A stretch of 9,659 bases of DNA, from contig CACXDK010000086.1 in assembly GCA_902766345.1 (NCBI GenBank), positions 1 to 9,659 of the forward strand. The letters are read 5' to 3'. The position numbers were made by a program, and so were the translations under genes. This DNA is from an uncultured Spirochaetaceae bacterium (GTDB taxonomy: Bacteria; Spirochaetota; Spirochaetia; Treponematales; Treponemataceae). Of the stretch, positions 1-6,795 are shown in pieces. The stretch's first letter is position 1. Every line of letters begins with the position of its first letter. Under the pieces are notes generated by a model that was not told where the DNA came from, ran no database searches, and worked only from the letters and a program-made list of their open reading frames with translations.

Positions 1-299
1 GTAACAGAACCAGGTGTAATATTGAGAAAAGTTTTAAGTTCCTCAGCATTGCAAAAACTTAATCTGCCAAATCCTAAAATATCAGCAATCTTTTTCAAGT
101 CAGCCCGCTGATGTTTATACATACTTACAAGGGCATAATTATTATCCTTATCTTTTAGAAAAAGATTTTTTACACCTATTCCCGAAAGTGTAATAACAAC
201 ATCCAGACCATCCTTTTCACAAAAGATTGCCTTGTGTTCCTGCTTCTCGTATGCAATATTCAAATCAGAAAGAACTTGAAAAATATCATCAGCTTCCAT
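1..299 (-). CDS. Prolyl-tRNA deacylase (ProX/YbaK-like, Ala-tRNA(Pro) editing), N-terminal part
   Basis: Translating the minus strand from the ATG at 299 gives an unbroken frame of 99 residues that leaves the window without a stop, so the C-terminal part is missing. The fragment resembles free-standing trans-editing deacylases of the ProX/PrdX type (YbaK/aaRS-associated domain superfamily), which hydrolyse Ala-tRNA(Pro) in the cytoplasm. Visible family features are the GxGVKNLFLKD block at residues 40-50, where Lys44 matches the conserved lysine of the family, the segment RADLKKIADILGFGRLSF at about 65-82, and TPGSV at the window edge, which matches the family's TPGSVS motif. The start lies 10 bp after the lysR stop, so it is probably the last known member of the transporter operon. 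No good Shine-Dalgarno sequence is visible; there is only a distant AAGG. The family assignment rests on motif recognition. Whether it edits alanine or another mischarged residue cannot be read from this fragment. Confidence 0.82.
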   Translation of the reverse strand, partial: MEADDIFQVLSDLNIAYEKQEHKAIFCEKDGLDVVITLSGIGVKNLFLKDKDNNYALVSMYKHQRADLKKIADILGFGRLSFCNAEELKTFLNITPGSV

Positions 300-309
300 A
301 GATATATTA

Positions 310-1236
310 TTAAACCTTATACCCATCCAGATAATTTTTTACTTCTTTTATATAACATTCACCAATTTTATTCAGTGTAAAATTTTTCTTTGTAATATAA
401 CCAATTTCCATAACACGATTAACAGCATCTTTAGTTTCTTTGAATGGAACTGCTATGTAATCGTCTCCGTTTAATTCTTCGCTTATTACGCCACAGCACA
501 AAGTATAACCATTAAGTCCCCGCATCAAGTTCAACATAGTTGCCCGGTCACAAGCTTTTATTGTGCGGTTATATTCTTTATCGCTAAGAGTTTCTTCTGC
601 ATAATAATAAGAACTCTCATTGCCCTGCTCAAAAGAAAGACATGGATAGTCCTGTAAATCATCAAGAGATATTTGTTTTTTACTTGCCAGAGGGTGTTCT
701 TTCCAGATATATACATAAGCCTTGCAATCTTTTAAGTGATGGAATTCAAGATTTTTCATTTTTAAATTTTGTGTAATTATTTTTCTGTTAAAATCACTTA
801 AATACAAAATGCCTATTTCGCTTTTTAAATTAGCAACATCCTCTATTACATCTTTTGTTTTTGTTTCGCGTATGGCAAATTCATATTCATCAATATTAAA
901 TTTTTTTACCATTTCAACAAAACTTTTTACAGCAAAAGAATAATGCTGGGAAGTAACTCCAAACTTCTTTTTTAATGTACCGTTTTCCCCATAGCGCTCT
1001 AAAAGAGACTGATAATTAAAAAACAATTCTCTTGCACCAGCAAGAAATTCAATTCCATCATTTGTAAGGGATATGCCTCTTCCGTTTCTGTTAAAAATCT
1101 GAATTCCAAGTTCTTCTTCTAATTCATGAACAGAAACAGTAAGCGATGGCTGCGAAACAAAAAGCCGTTCCGCAGCTTTGTTAAAAGAACCTGTGTCCGC
1201 TATTCCTATAATATATTTTATTTGCTGTATCGTCAT
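310..1236 (-). CDS. LysR-family transcriptional regulator
   Basis: This 308-residue protein has the usual length and layout of LysR-type regulators. The N-terminal winged helix-turn-helix spans about residues 1-60, with the recognition region NKAAERLFVSQPSLTVSV at 19-36, followed by a linker helix and then a periplasmic-binding-protein-like effector domain from about residue 88 to 300. Members bind DNA as tetramers and respond to a small-molecule effector; the effector here cannot be told from sequence. LysR genes often lie divergent from their target, but this one is embedded in an operon. It begins 5 bp after the stop of the upstream DUF5718-like gene and ends 10 bp before the deacylase gene. 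It may control its own operon, including the transporter, but that is inference. No Shine-Dalgarno sequence precedes the ATG, so translational coupling to the upstream gene is likely. Confidence 0.93.
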   Translation of the reverse strand: MTIQQIKYIIGIADTGSFNKAAERLFVSQPSLTVSVHELEEELGIQIFNRNGRGISLTNDGIEFLAGARELFFNYQSLLERYGENGTLKKKFGVTSQHYSFAVKSFVEMVKKFNIDEYEFAIRETKTKDVIEDVANLKSEIGILYLSDFNRKIITQNLKMKNLEFHHLKDCKAYVYIWKEHPLASKKQISLDDLQDYPCLSFEQGNESSYYYAEETLSDKEYNRTIKACDRATMLNLMRGLNGYTLCCGVISEELNGDDYIAVPFKETKDAVNRVMEIGYITKKNFTLNKIGECYIKEVKNYLDGYKV

Positions 1237-1241
1237 CTATA

Positions 1242-2084
1242 TTAAAGTACAACTGTCTGCCATAGAACAGAAATATCATCATCACATAAGTCTTTAGTTT
1301 CAACTTTATGCTTTATCTGCTCTACAGTATATACTGTTTCCGGATATAGAACAACAACGGAAATATCTTTATTCTGTAAAAAATTATGCTCACCAAAATC
1401 CGTATATCTTGTTGCTCCAATAGAAATTAAAATCTTTTCTGGACAACCGCACGAAACAAGATACGAATGAATGTTTTCAGCAGGACCTTCATCCTTCTGG
1501 TAATTCAATTTTTCAATAAGCCAGGTTACAAGCTTTTCATAAACATAACTATAATCTCGCACAGCACTGTCTTCGCCATAAGATTCTGCCTTACCATCAC
1601 GAACAAGAAAGCTTGCAATTCTATATGAATTCAAAATTCCGTTTTTAGAAAATTCATCCAGCAAAATAGGATGACTTGAAAAGCCCTTACTGCAAGCTCC
1701 CCAATTCTTCTTTTCGCTTATCTTTTTTGCGCCATCTTTTCTTATTGAACAGTCATTAGAAGCACCAAAACAAACAGGCTTTAGGTCAGTTATAAAACCA
1801 TCTTTCCACACAGCATCAAAAACAATTGCACACTCAGGTTCTATCTGTAATTTCTGTTCATTCTTTGGAAAAATAATTGTATCAGAACTAAAAGGAAACA
1901 CTGTTAAAAATGAAGGCACATTTTTTTCAGCATGCGGAATATAAGTTGGAAAGACAGCCTTTGGTGCGTTTACTTCGGCAGTCTTAATCAGAGTAAAATC
2001 TTTTGCCTCACCAGCCTGTTCCAGGTGACCAGTAAAATTACCAGCCACGCCGAAACAAGGAATAGAAGAAAAATCAAGATTCAT
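1242..2084 (-). CDS. DUF5718-like protein with fumarylacetoacetate-hydrolase-like motifs
   Basis: This 280-residue protein opens with FGVAGNFTGHLEQAGEA (11-27), which I associate with the uncharacterised DUF5718 family. The middle looks like the fumarylacetoacetate hydrolase (FAH) fold. An EPE motif at 82-84 resembles the paired glutamates that hold the divalent metal. After it come GASNDCSIRKD (107-117) and WGACSKGFSSHP (128-139), which resemble the NDxSxRD and W(x)GKSFD stretches of FAH enzymes. FAH-fold proteins cleave or decarboxylate acyl-pyruvates and related oxo-acids; no substrate can be named here. The C-terminal third is more divergent. Its ATG overlaps the TGA of the kinase-like gene upstream (ATGA, 4 bp), and GGAAG lies 7 bases before the start, so coupled translation is expected. 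The DUF5718 label is from memory; the FAH link is an inference from motifs. Confidence 0.68.
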   Translation of the reverse strand: MNLDFSSIPCFGVAGNFTGHLEQAGEAKDFTLIKTAEVNAPKAVFPTYIPHAEKNVPSFLTVFPFSSDTIIFPKNEQKLQIEPECAIVFDAVWKDGFITDLKPVCFGASNDCSIRKDGAKKISEKKNWGACSKGFSSHPILLDEFSKNGILNSYRIASFLVRDGKAESYGEDSAVRDYSYVYEKLVTWLIEKLNYQKDEGPAENIHSYLVSCGCPEKILISIGATRYTDFGEHNFLQNKDISVVVLYPETVYTVEQIKHKVETKDLCDDDISVLWQTVVL

Positions 2085-2683
2085 GATTCACTTCCAGCTG
2101 TTCTCATCAAAACATAATTTTCAAGCAAGTCCGTTGTCTTTTCAATTCCAAGAAGGCTGCTGTTTACAATCAAATCATAATTATCAGCTTCGCCCCACTT
2201 ACCTTTACAGTGATTGTTATGGTAAGTCATACGCTTTATATCCTTCTTTTTCATCAAAGCAATTGCAGCGTTTCTTGAAAGCTTATCAGTTTCCATAATA
2301 CGAGCAATCTTGTCTTCTTCATCACTGATAATGAATATGGAAACAAGCCCGTCAGTACCACGCAGAACATCTTCAGCACATCGACCAACAATTACAAAAG
2401 ATTTTCCATCTTTTGCCATTTCCCTAAGATAGTTAAACTGCAGTTCTGCAACATTATCTTCCAATGAAGTAGAATATCCGCGAACAGTTCTGTGAAACAT
2501 ACCTTTAGGCTGCTCGTCATATTTTTTAAGCTCACTATGATCAAGGTTTTTCTGATCTGCAATATGATCTAGAAGATTGCTGTCATAATATGGAAGTCCA
2601 AAACGCTCAGACAGATTTTTTGCAATAACATGACCTGCACTACCAAACTGACGTCCAACAGATATAATCAATTGTTTTTTCAT
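2081..2683 (-). CDS. Cytidylate kinase-like family protein
   Basis: This 200-residue protein belongs to the cytidylate-kinase-like P-loop family common in anaerobic bacteria. It starts with a beta strand leading into GRQFGSAGH (10-18), the family's variant of the nucleotide-binding loop, which lacks the usual Walker lysine. Other family marks are GLPYYDSNLL (29-38), the SFVIVGRCAEDVL block (95-107), a lid region rich in lysine and arginine (about 125-155), and YHNNHCKGKWG (154-164). Classical CMP kinases (Cmk) are about 220 residues and differ in these motifs, so this is probably not the housekeeping enzyme, and its true substrate is unknown. It begins 20 bp after the transporter stop with an AAGGGGG Shine-Dalgarno sequence, and its last codon overlaps the next gene. 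Confidence 0.88.
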   Translation of the reverse strand: MKKQLIISVGRQFGSAGHVIAKNLSERFGLPYYDSNLLDHIADQKNLDHSELKKYDEQPKGMFHRTVRGYSTSLEDNVAELQFNYLREMAKDGKSFVIVGRCAEDVLRGTDGLVSIFIISDEEDKIARIMETDKLSRNAAIALMKKKDIKRMTYHNNHCKGKWGEADNYDLIVNSSLLGIEKTTDLLENYVLMRTAGSES

Positions 2684-2705
2684 AGATCAACGCCCCCTTA
2701 TTACT
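2684..2705 (-). promoter_or_regulatory. Ribosome binding site of the cytidylate kinase-like gene
   Basis: On the minus strand, the gap between the transporter stop and the next ATG contains AAGGGGG ending 9 bases before the start. This G-rich Shine-Dalgarno sequence resembles the one before asnA and contrasts with its absence before the operon's first gene. Confidence 0.7.
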
Positions 2706-4053
2706 AGAGATACCTTACGTAAATAGTCATCATAGAAATGAACATGACTATAACGGTAGCAGGAACAGCATATTTACAATATTTGCCCCAACCTATCATA
2801 TAACCGTTTCGTGCAGCAACAGAAATGCCAACAACATTTGCAGATGCACCGATTGGAGTTGCACTACCACCTACATCAGTACCCATTGCAAGAGTCCAAG
2901 ACAAAACTGAAAGATCTACGCCCTGAGAAACAGAAAGAGCCTTTATAACAGGAATCATAGTTGCTGCAAATGGAATATTATCAACAAAGGCACTTGCAAT
3001 AGCAGAAATCCAAAGAATAATAGCAATCATTACCTTAATGTTGCCGTCACTGAGCTTTGCAATAAACGAAGCAATAACTGTAAGAATTCCAGTCTGTTCA
3101 AGACCACCAACAACAACAAACAATCCTATGAAGAACAGAATTGTCTTGTAGTCAACCTTTTTCAAAAGCTCCATAGCACTTTTACCGGCAGCAATTAAAG
3201 TAATAATACCAATGCCAAGACCAATAGTTGCAACTGTAAGACCTGTCTGAGCATGAGTTATGAGCAGGGCAATTGCAAGGGCAAAAATAACGGAACTTAT
3301 AATAAAGTCTTTTTTATTTTCTATTGCACTTGATGGCTGCGGATACGATGTATTTGCATCATCTAATTTCTGAACAAGCTGCTTGTGAAAACACAAATAG
3401 AAAAATGCAACAATAAATGCAAGAGAAATAAATGCAATAAGACCTGTATTGCATACAAAGTTTGAAAATGTATAGCCAAGAGAAGTTCCAATAATAATAT
3501 TTGGAGGATCACCGCACATTGTTGCAGAACCTCCAAGATTTGCACAGAAAATCTCAGAAAGAATTACAGGAACTGGATTGAACTTCAAAAGAGAAGAAAG
3601 CTCAACGGTAACAGCAGCAAGGAACAAAATAACAGTAATGCTGTCAATAAACATTGCAAGTACAAATGACATGAGCATGAATGTTACAAAGATAGGAACA
3701 GCCTTGTATTTTACAAGCTTTGCAATAAGAAGGCACAGCCAGCGGAAAAATCCAGACTTGCCCATGCCTTCTACCATTACCATCATACCGGCAATAAACA
3801 AAATTGTTGCCCAGTTAATGCCGGCAGAAGAAGATTCTCCTTCATGTCCTGCATACCAGAATGAAAGCTTGACAAAGTCGCCAAGCGCCAGCGTCTCCCA
3901 TATAGCCGAAAAATTATGCATGCAAAGGCCGAATACCAAAGCAAGCATAAGAAATCCGCAGACCAAAGATACAAGGTGACGTTCTATTTTTTCAGAAACT
4001 ATAACACCAAACATGATAACAAAAATTATCAATGCCACGATTGAAGCTAACAT
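2704..4053 (-). CDS. ArsB/NhaD/SLC13-type (IT superfamily) membrane transporter
   Basis: This 449-residue, strongly hydrophobic protein has about ten to twelve predicted membrane segments and the two inverted halves of the ion transporter superfamily. In the first half, NLGGSATMCGDPPN (172-185) is the family's substrate/ion hairpin motif. In the second half, DNIPFAATMIP (358-368) and GTDVGGSATPIGASANVVG (391-409) are the matching elements. The GDPPN form is typical of the ArsB/P-protein and NhaD branches rather than the citrate/succinate carriers. The substrate (an anion, or Na+/H+ exchange) cannot be decided from sequence. The loop at about 230-248 is polar and divides the two halves. Length is normal for the family. 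It is the first gene of a five-gene operon, and its promoter sits directly against the start codon. Its partner genes do not reveal a substrate. Confidence 0.87.
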   Translation of the reverse strand: MLASIVALIIFVIMFGVIVSEKIERHLVSLVCGFLMLALVFGLCMHNFSAIWETLALGDFVKLSFWYAGHEGESSSAGINWATILFIAGMMVMVEGMGKSGFFRWLCLLIAKLVKYKAVPIFVTFMLMSFVLAMFIDSITVILFLAAVTVELSSLLKFNPVPVILSEIFCANLGGSATMCGDPPNIIIGTSLGYTFSNFVCNTGLIAFISLAFIVAFFYLCFHKQLVQKLDDANTSYPQPSSAIENKKDFIISSVIFALAIALLITHAQTGLTVATIGLGIGIITLIAAGKSAMELLKKVDYKTILFFIGLFVVVGGLEQTGILTVIASFIAKLSDGNIKVMIAIILWISAIASAFVDNIPFAATMIPVIKALSVSQGVDLSVLSWTLAMGTDVGGSATPIGASANVVGISVAARNGYMIGWGKYCKYAVPATVIVMFISMMTIYVRYL

Positions 4054-4089
4054 GAGCCCTATAATATCACAACAGACAAACAGCTACAA
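4054..4089 (-). promoter_or_regulatory. Promoter of the transporter operon, leaderless type
   Basis: Read on the minus strand, TTGTAG (4084-4089), a 17-base spacer and TATTAT (4061-4066) form a sigma70-type promoter. The -10 element is followed by only seven bases before the ATG at 4053, so transcription should begin at or next to the start codon. The -35 hexamer matches consensus only in its TTG. An AGGG lies three bases before the ATG, too close to be a normal Shine-Dalgarno sequence. Confidence 0.5.
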
Positions 4090-4123
4090 GCAAGTTATAA
4101 AAAAAACATATAATAAAATTACA

Positions 4124-4153
4124 TTGACCTAATTCTTTATTGAAGTATATAGT
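4124..4153 (+). promoter_or_regulatory. Promoter of mntP, near-leaderless
   Basis: TTGACC (4124-4129), an 18-base spacer and TATAGT (4148-4153) precede the ATG at 4165. The predicted start of transcription is around 4160, leaving a leader of about 4-6 bases. Overlapping alternatives TATATA (4146-4151) and TATAAA (4153-4158) also exist. There is no Shine-Dalgarno sequence. With so short a leader there is no room for a yybP-ykoY manganese riboswitch, so any Mn control would act at the promoter, for example through a metalloregulator. Confidence 0.55.
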
Positions 4154-4164
4154 ATAAAACAATT

Positions 4165-4737
4165 ATGTCGTTTATTGATTTACTGATAATTGCCGTGGGA
4201 CTTTCCATGGATGCCTTTGCAGTAAGCATTTGCAAAGGTCTTGCTGCTAAAAAAGTCGGAATACCACAAATGTGCTGTGCAGGTTTATGGTTTGGAGGAT
4301 TTCAGGCCTTAATGCCGTTCACAGGCTGGCTTTTAGGCTCACGCTTCAAATCATATATAGAAGATTTTGATCACTGGGTAGCATTTATTTTGCTTGCCAT
4401 AATCGGCATAAACATGTTAAGGGAAGCTCTTTCAAAACAGGAAGAAGAGGAAGTCAGCTCTTCATTTGGAATAAAAACCATGTTTATAATGGCCGTTGCA
4501 ACAAGCATTGATGCTTTAGCTGTAGGAATTACTTTCGGACTTTTATTAAATTCGCTTTCAAAAATAATAGCAGCCTGTCTTTTTATTTGCTCTGTCACCT
4601 TCGGATTTTCTGCAGCGGGAGTAAAAATAGGCAGTGTATTCGGTGCAACCTTCGAGAAAAAGGCAGAAATTACAGGCGGAATTATATTAATATCTCTAGG
4701 AATTAAAATTCTGGTTGAACACTTATTCTTTGCATAA
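4165..4737 (+). CDS. mntP: Manganese efflux pump MntP
   Basis: This 190-residue protein matches MntP in length and layout: six membrane segments in two repeated halves of three. Each half carries the signature acidic helix, GLSMDAFAVSICKG at 12-25 with Asp16 and ATSIDALAVGITFG at 112-125 with Asp116. These conserved aspartates are important for Mn2+ export in the characterised E. coli protein. The halves are joined by an acidic cytoplasmic loop (EEEE at 93-96). The protein exports Mn2+ across the inner membrane to prevent intracellular excess. It is a single-gene transcript, divergent from the transporter operon and convergent with the asnA/galT operon, whose last stop codon lies 5 bp beyond its own. 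The start is supported by the tight promoter upstream and by alignment of Asp16 with the family position. Confidence 0.95.
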   Translation: MSFIDLLIIAVGLSMDAFAVSICKGLAAKKVGIPQMCCAGLWFGGFQALMPFTGWLLGSRFKSYIEDFDHWVAFILLAIIGINMLREALSKQEEEEVSSSFGIKTMFIMAVATSIDALAVGITFGLLLNSLSKIIAACLFICSVTFGFSAAGVKIGSVFGATFEKKAEITGGIILISLGIKILVEHLFFA

Positions 4738-4755
4738 GTTTGCTAAAGAATTTTA
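4725..4755 (+). terminator. Possible hairpin terminator spanning both convergent gene ends
   Basis: ATTCTTTGCA (4725-4734) can pair with TGC (4741-4743) plus AAAGAAT (4745-4751), leaving a six-base loop and one bulged T. On the plus strand it is followed by a short T run (TTTTAT), so it could end the mntP transcript. The stem is A/T-rich and weak. It contains the stop codons of both mntP and the radical-SAM-like gene. It is not expected to work well in the minus direction, where no T run follows. Confidence 0.35.
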
Positions 4756-5735
4756 TAATCAGGACAATCTTCCCCAGCAAAGATTTTTACCCTGCAAGGT
4801 TCAAGACAAGCATTTTCACAGAATTTTGCAATATCAGAAGAATAAGGCGAAAGCAGTTCATCGGGATTATACGAAGTTTCTATAATGCTTTCTTCGCCCT
4901 CTTCTACTACACGGGAAAAAGCTCCATTTAGCAAAACAATATCTGAAACAGCAGGAAACAGAGCTGACTTGTGCTTTTCCTCATATTTTTCCTTTAAGAA
5001 AGAAAGCTGCATCTTTTCAAGTTCTGCATGAGGAAGATTTTCAGGCTCAAAATCAGTAATAAAAGAACAATTATTACATTGCTGCCATTCATCAAAATCT
5101 GCAAAAAAAGACGATGGCGTAATCTTTAAAGGTTTTAGAACTGCATTAAACCACGGAACAGCACGCCCACAGGTATAAAATGTCCGACAGGCAAAAGCCA
5201 TTCCACACGAAAAATCCAAATCCTTTGATGAATAAATTCCAGTTCCTGAAGGCATGGTTCCCAAAGCAAACTGAGGAAAGTCTATATGATTAGGATAAAG
5301 TGAAATTGCAAAATCAAGCCGTTCACGGAAAAGTTTAAAGGTGTCGCCTTCCTGAGCGCCCCACCCCATGTCAAATCCAAAAACCAGACCTGAATTATTA
5401 AGAAGAGCAGCTTTGTTTGCATAAAGTTTCTTATCAAACAAAAGCAGGGTTTTATTATTTTCTTTCTTTTCTTTTCCTGCAAGTTCTATTTCAAGAGAAC
5501 AATAAATCCTTTGTAAAGCAGAAATAATCTGATTATCTAAAACAGAAACATCGATTGGAAGAGAAATAAATAAATCAGGACATTTTGTTTCCACACAATC
5601 AATTAACGAATGAATAAATTTCTTATCCGAAGCAATCGAGCGGTCATGTACAGAAAATTCTGTCATGCCGCCTTTATAAAGTTCAGGTAATTTCGTGAGT
5701 AACTGAGATGTAGAAACAGAAATGTCACCTTTCAT
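4743..5735 (-). CDS. Radical-SAM-like protein lacking the N-terminal CX3CX2C cluster motif
   Basis: I do not recognise a named family for this 330-residue protein. Its first half reads like the later part of a HemN/B12-type radical SAM barrel. The stretch from about 105 to 165 has the helix AALLNNSG, the strand VFGFDMGWG (118-126), DTFKLFRERLDFAISL (131-146) and PNHIDFPQFALG (148-159). These parallel the family's 'GFDliyGlPG..t...f.etldfal.l.pdhid' pattern. The cysteine motif that holds the 4Fe-4S cluster and should precede this region is absent; the protein begins inside the barrel. Other cysteines do cluster: C177, C183 and C189; CNNC at 220-223; and CX3CX3C at 306-314, followed by C324. 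It starts 2 bp after the asnA stop with no Shine-Dalgarno sequence, so it is likely translated by coupling. It could be a catalytically dead relative, a protein binding metal through its other cysteines, or a subunit needing a partner. Function unknown. Confidence 0.6.
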   Translation of the reverse strand: MKGDISVSTSQLLTKLPELYKGGMTEFSVHDRSIASDKKFIHSLIDCVETKCPDLFISLPIDVSVLDNQIISALQRIYCSLEIELAGKEKKENNKTLLLFDKKLYANKAALLNNSGLVFGFDMGWGAQEGDTFKLFRERLDFAISLYPNHIDFPQFALGTMPSGTGIYSSKDLDFSCGMAFACRTFYTCGRAVPWFNAVLKPLKITPSSFFADFDEWQQCNNCSFITDFEPENLPHAELEKMQLSFLKEKYEEKHKSALFPAVSDIVLLNGAFSRVVEEGEESIIETSYNPDELLSPYSSDIAKFCENACLEPCRVKIFAGEDCPDYKIL

Positions 5736-5737
5736 GC

Positions 5738-6775
5738 CTAGAGAATATGAATTCCTGACTTTTCACACTGAGTAAGCATATCATCAGGCCAAGTACTTAC
5801 CTGAATTTCTCCAATATGAGCCTTACGCAAGAAATACATGCACAAACGGCTCTGACCAATACCGCCTCCAAGAGTCTGGCTTAATTCACCAGAAAGAAGC
5901 TTTTTATGGAATGAAAGCTGTGCACGCTCAGAACATCCGCGTTCAGCAAGCTGAGCTGTCAAAGATTCCTTGTTTACTCTAATACCCATAGAAGACAATT
6001 CCATTGCATTCTGCAAAACAGGGTTCCATACAAGAAGGTCACCGTTCAATCCGCAATGTCCGTCACCGCTTTCTGTAATCCAGTCATCATAGTCTGGAGC
6101 ACGGCCATCATGAATAGAACCATCAGGGAGTTTTCCACCAATGCCCATAATAAATACTGCCCCGTACTTTTTACAGACTTCAAATTCCCTTTCTTTTGGA
6201 GTTTTATCAGGATACATTCTCTGCAAATCATCACTGTAAAGGAATGTAATTTCTTCTGGCAAGACAGGTGTAATGTCTTCATAATTGTCGTATATATAGA
6301 ATTCTGTCTGCTTCAAGCATGCATAAATCTTTCTTACAATACCTTTCAAATAAGAAATTGAACGGTCATCGCTGTTTATGCACATTTCCCAGTCCCACTG
6401 GTCGACATACAGGGAATGAAGGTTATCAAGTTCTTCATCTGCACGGATTGCATTCATATCTGTATAAATGCCAAATCCTGGCTTAAGCTTCATTTCGGAA
6501 ACCTTAAGACGCTTCCACTTTGCAAGAGAGTGAACGATTTCCAAATTTGTCTCATTCATGTCTTTTACAGGAAAATGTACAGGACGCTCAACACCATTCA
6601 AATCATCATTCAAACCAAGACCAGACTTCACAAAAAGAGGTGCTGTTACACGAGTAAGATTCAATGCAGTCGAAAGTGACAGCTGAAAAAAATCCTTAAC
6701 CAAAGCAGTGGCATGTTCCGTTTCTTTTTCATTCAAAAGTGGCTTGTAACCACTAGGAATAAACAACTTAGACAT
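5738..6775 (-). CDS. asnA: Aspartate--ammonia ligase (asparagine synthetase A)
   Basis: This 345-residue protein is close to the usual length of about 330. AsnA makes asparagine from aspartate, ammonia and ATP, and has a fold related to class II aminoacyl-tRNA synthetases. Family-typical stretches are VTAPLFVKSGLGLNDDLNG (43-61), the ERPVHFPVKD segment after it, SLYVDQWDWE with its conserved tryptophans, and near the C-terminus LGGGIGQSRLCMYFLRKAHI, which carries the ATP-binding arginine of motif 3. The start is set by an AGGGGG Shine-Dalgarno sequence six bases before the ATG. It lies 20 bp downstream of galT and 2 bp upstream of the radical-SAM-like gene, so all three appear to be cotranscribed from the galT promoter. 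No T-box or other attenuator is visible, and the gap is too short for one. Confidence 0.97.
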   Translation of the reverse strand: MSKLFIPSGYKPLLNEKETEHATALVKDFFQLSLSTALNLTRVTAPLFVKSGLGLNDDLNGVERPVHFPVKDMNETNLEIVHSLAKWKRLKVSEMKLKPGFGIYTDMNAIRADEELDNLHSLYVDQWDWEMCINSDDRSISYLKGIVRKIYACLKQTEFYIYDNYEDITPVLPEEITFLYSDDLQRMYPDKTPKEREFEVCKKYGAVFIMGIGGKLPDGSIHDGRAPDYDDWITESGDGHCGLNGDLLVWNPVLQNAMELSSMGIRVNKESLTAQLAERGCSERAQLSFHKKLLSGELSQTLGGGIGQSRLCMYFLRKAHIGEIQVSTWPDDMLTQCEKSGIHIL

Positions 6776-6795
6776 AAAAGTCCCCCTGTTAACAC
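6776..6795 (-). promoter_or_regulatory. Ribosome binding site of asnA
   Basis: Read on the minus strand, the 20-bp gap after the galT stop contains AGGGGG ending six bases before the asnA ATG. It is among the best Shine-Dalgarno matches in the window and shows that internal operon genes here use standard initiation. Confidence 0.75.

Noticed and set aside
3578..3979. A 133-codon plus-strand open frame inside the transporter gene
   Set aside because: It lies antisense to a clear membrane protein, has no recognisable motif or ribosome binding site, and its composition fits a mirror of hydrophobic codons.
4054..4164. A yybP-ykoY manganese riboswitch before mntP
   Set aside because: The predicted leader is only a few bases, and the short intergenic region has no G/C-rich stems.
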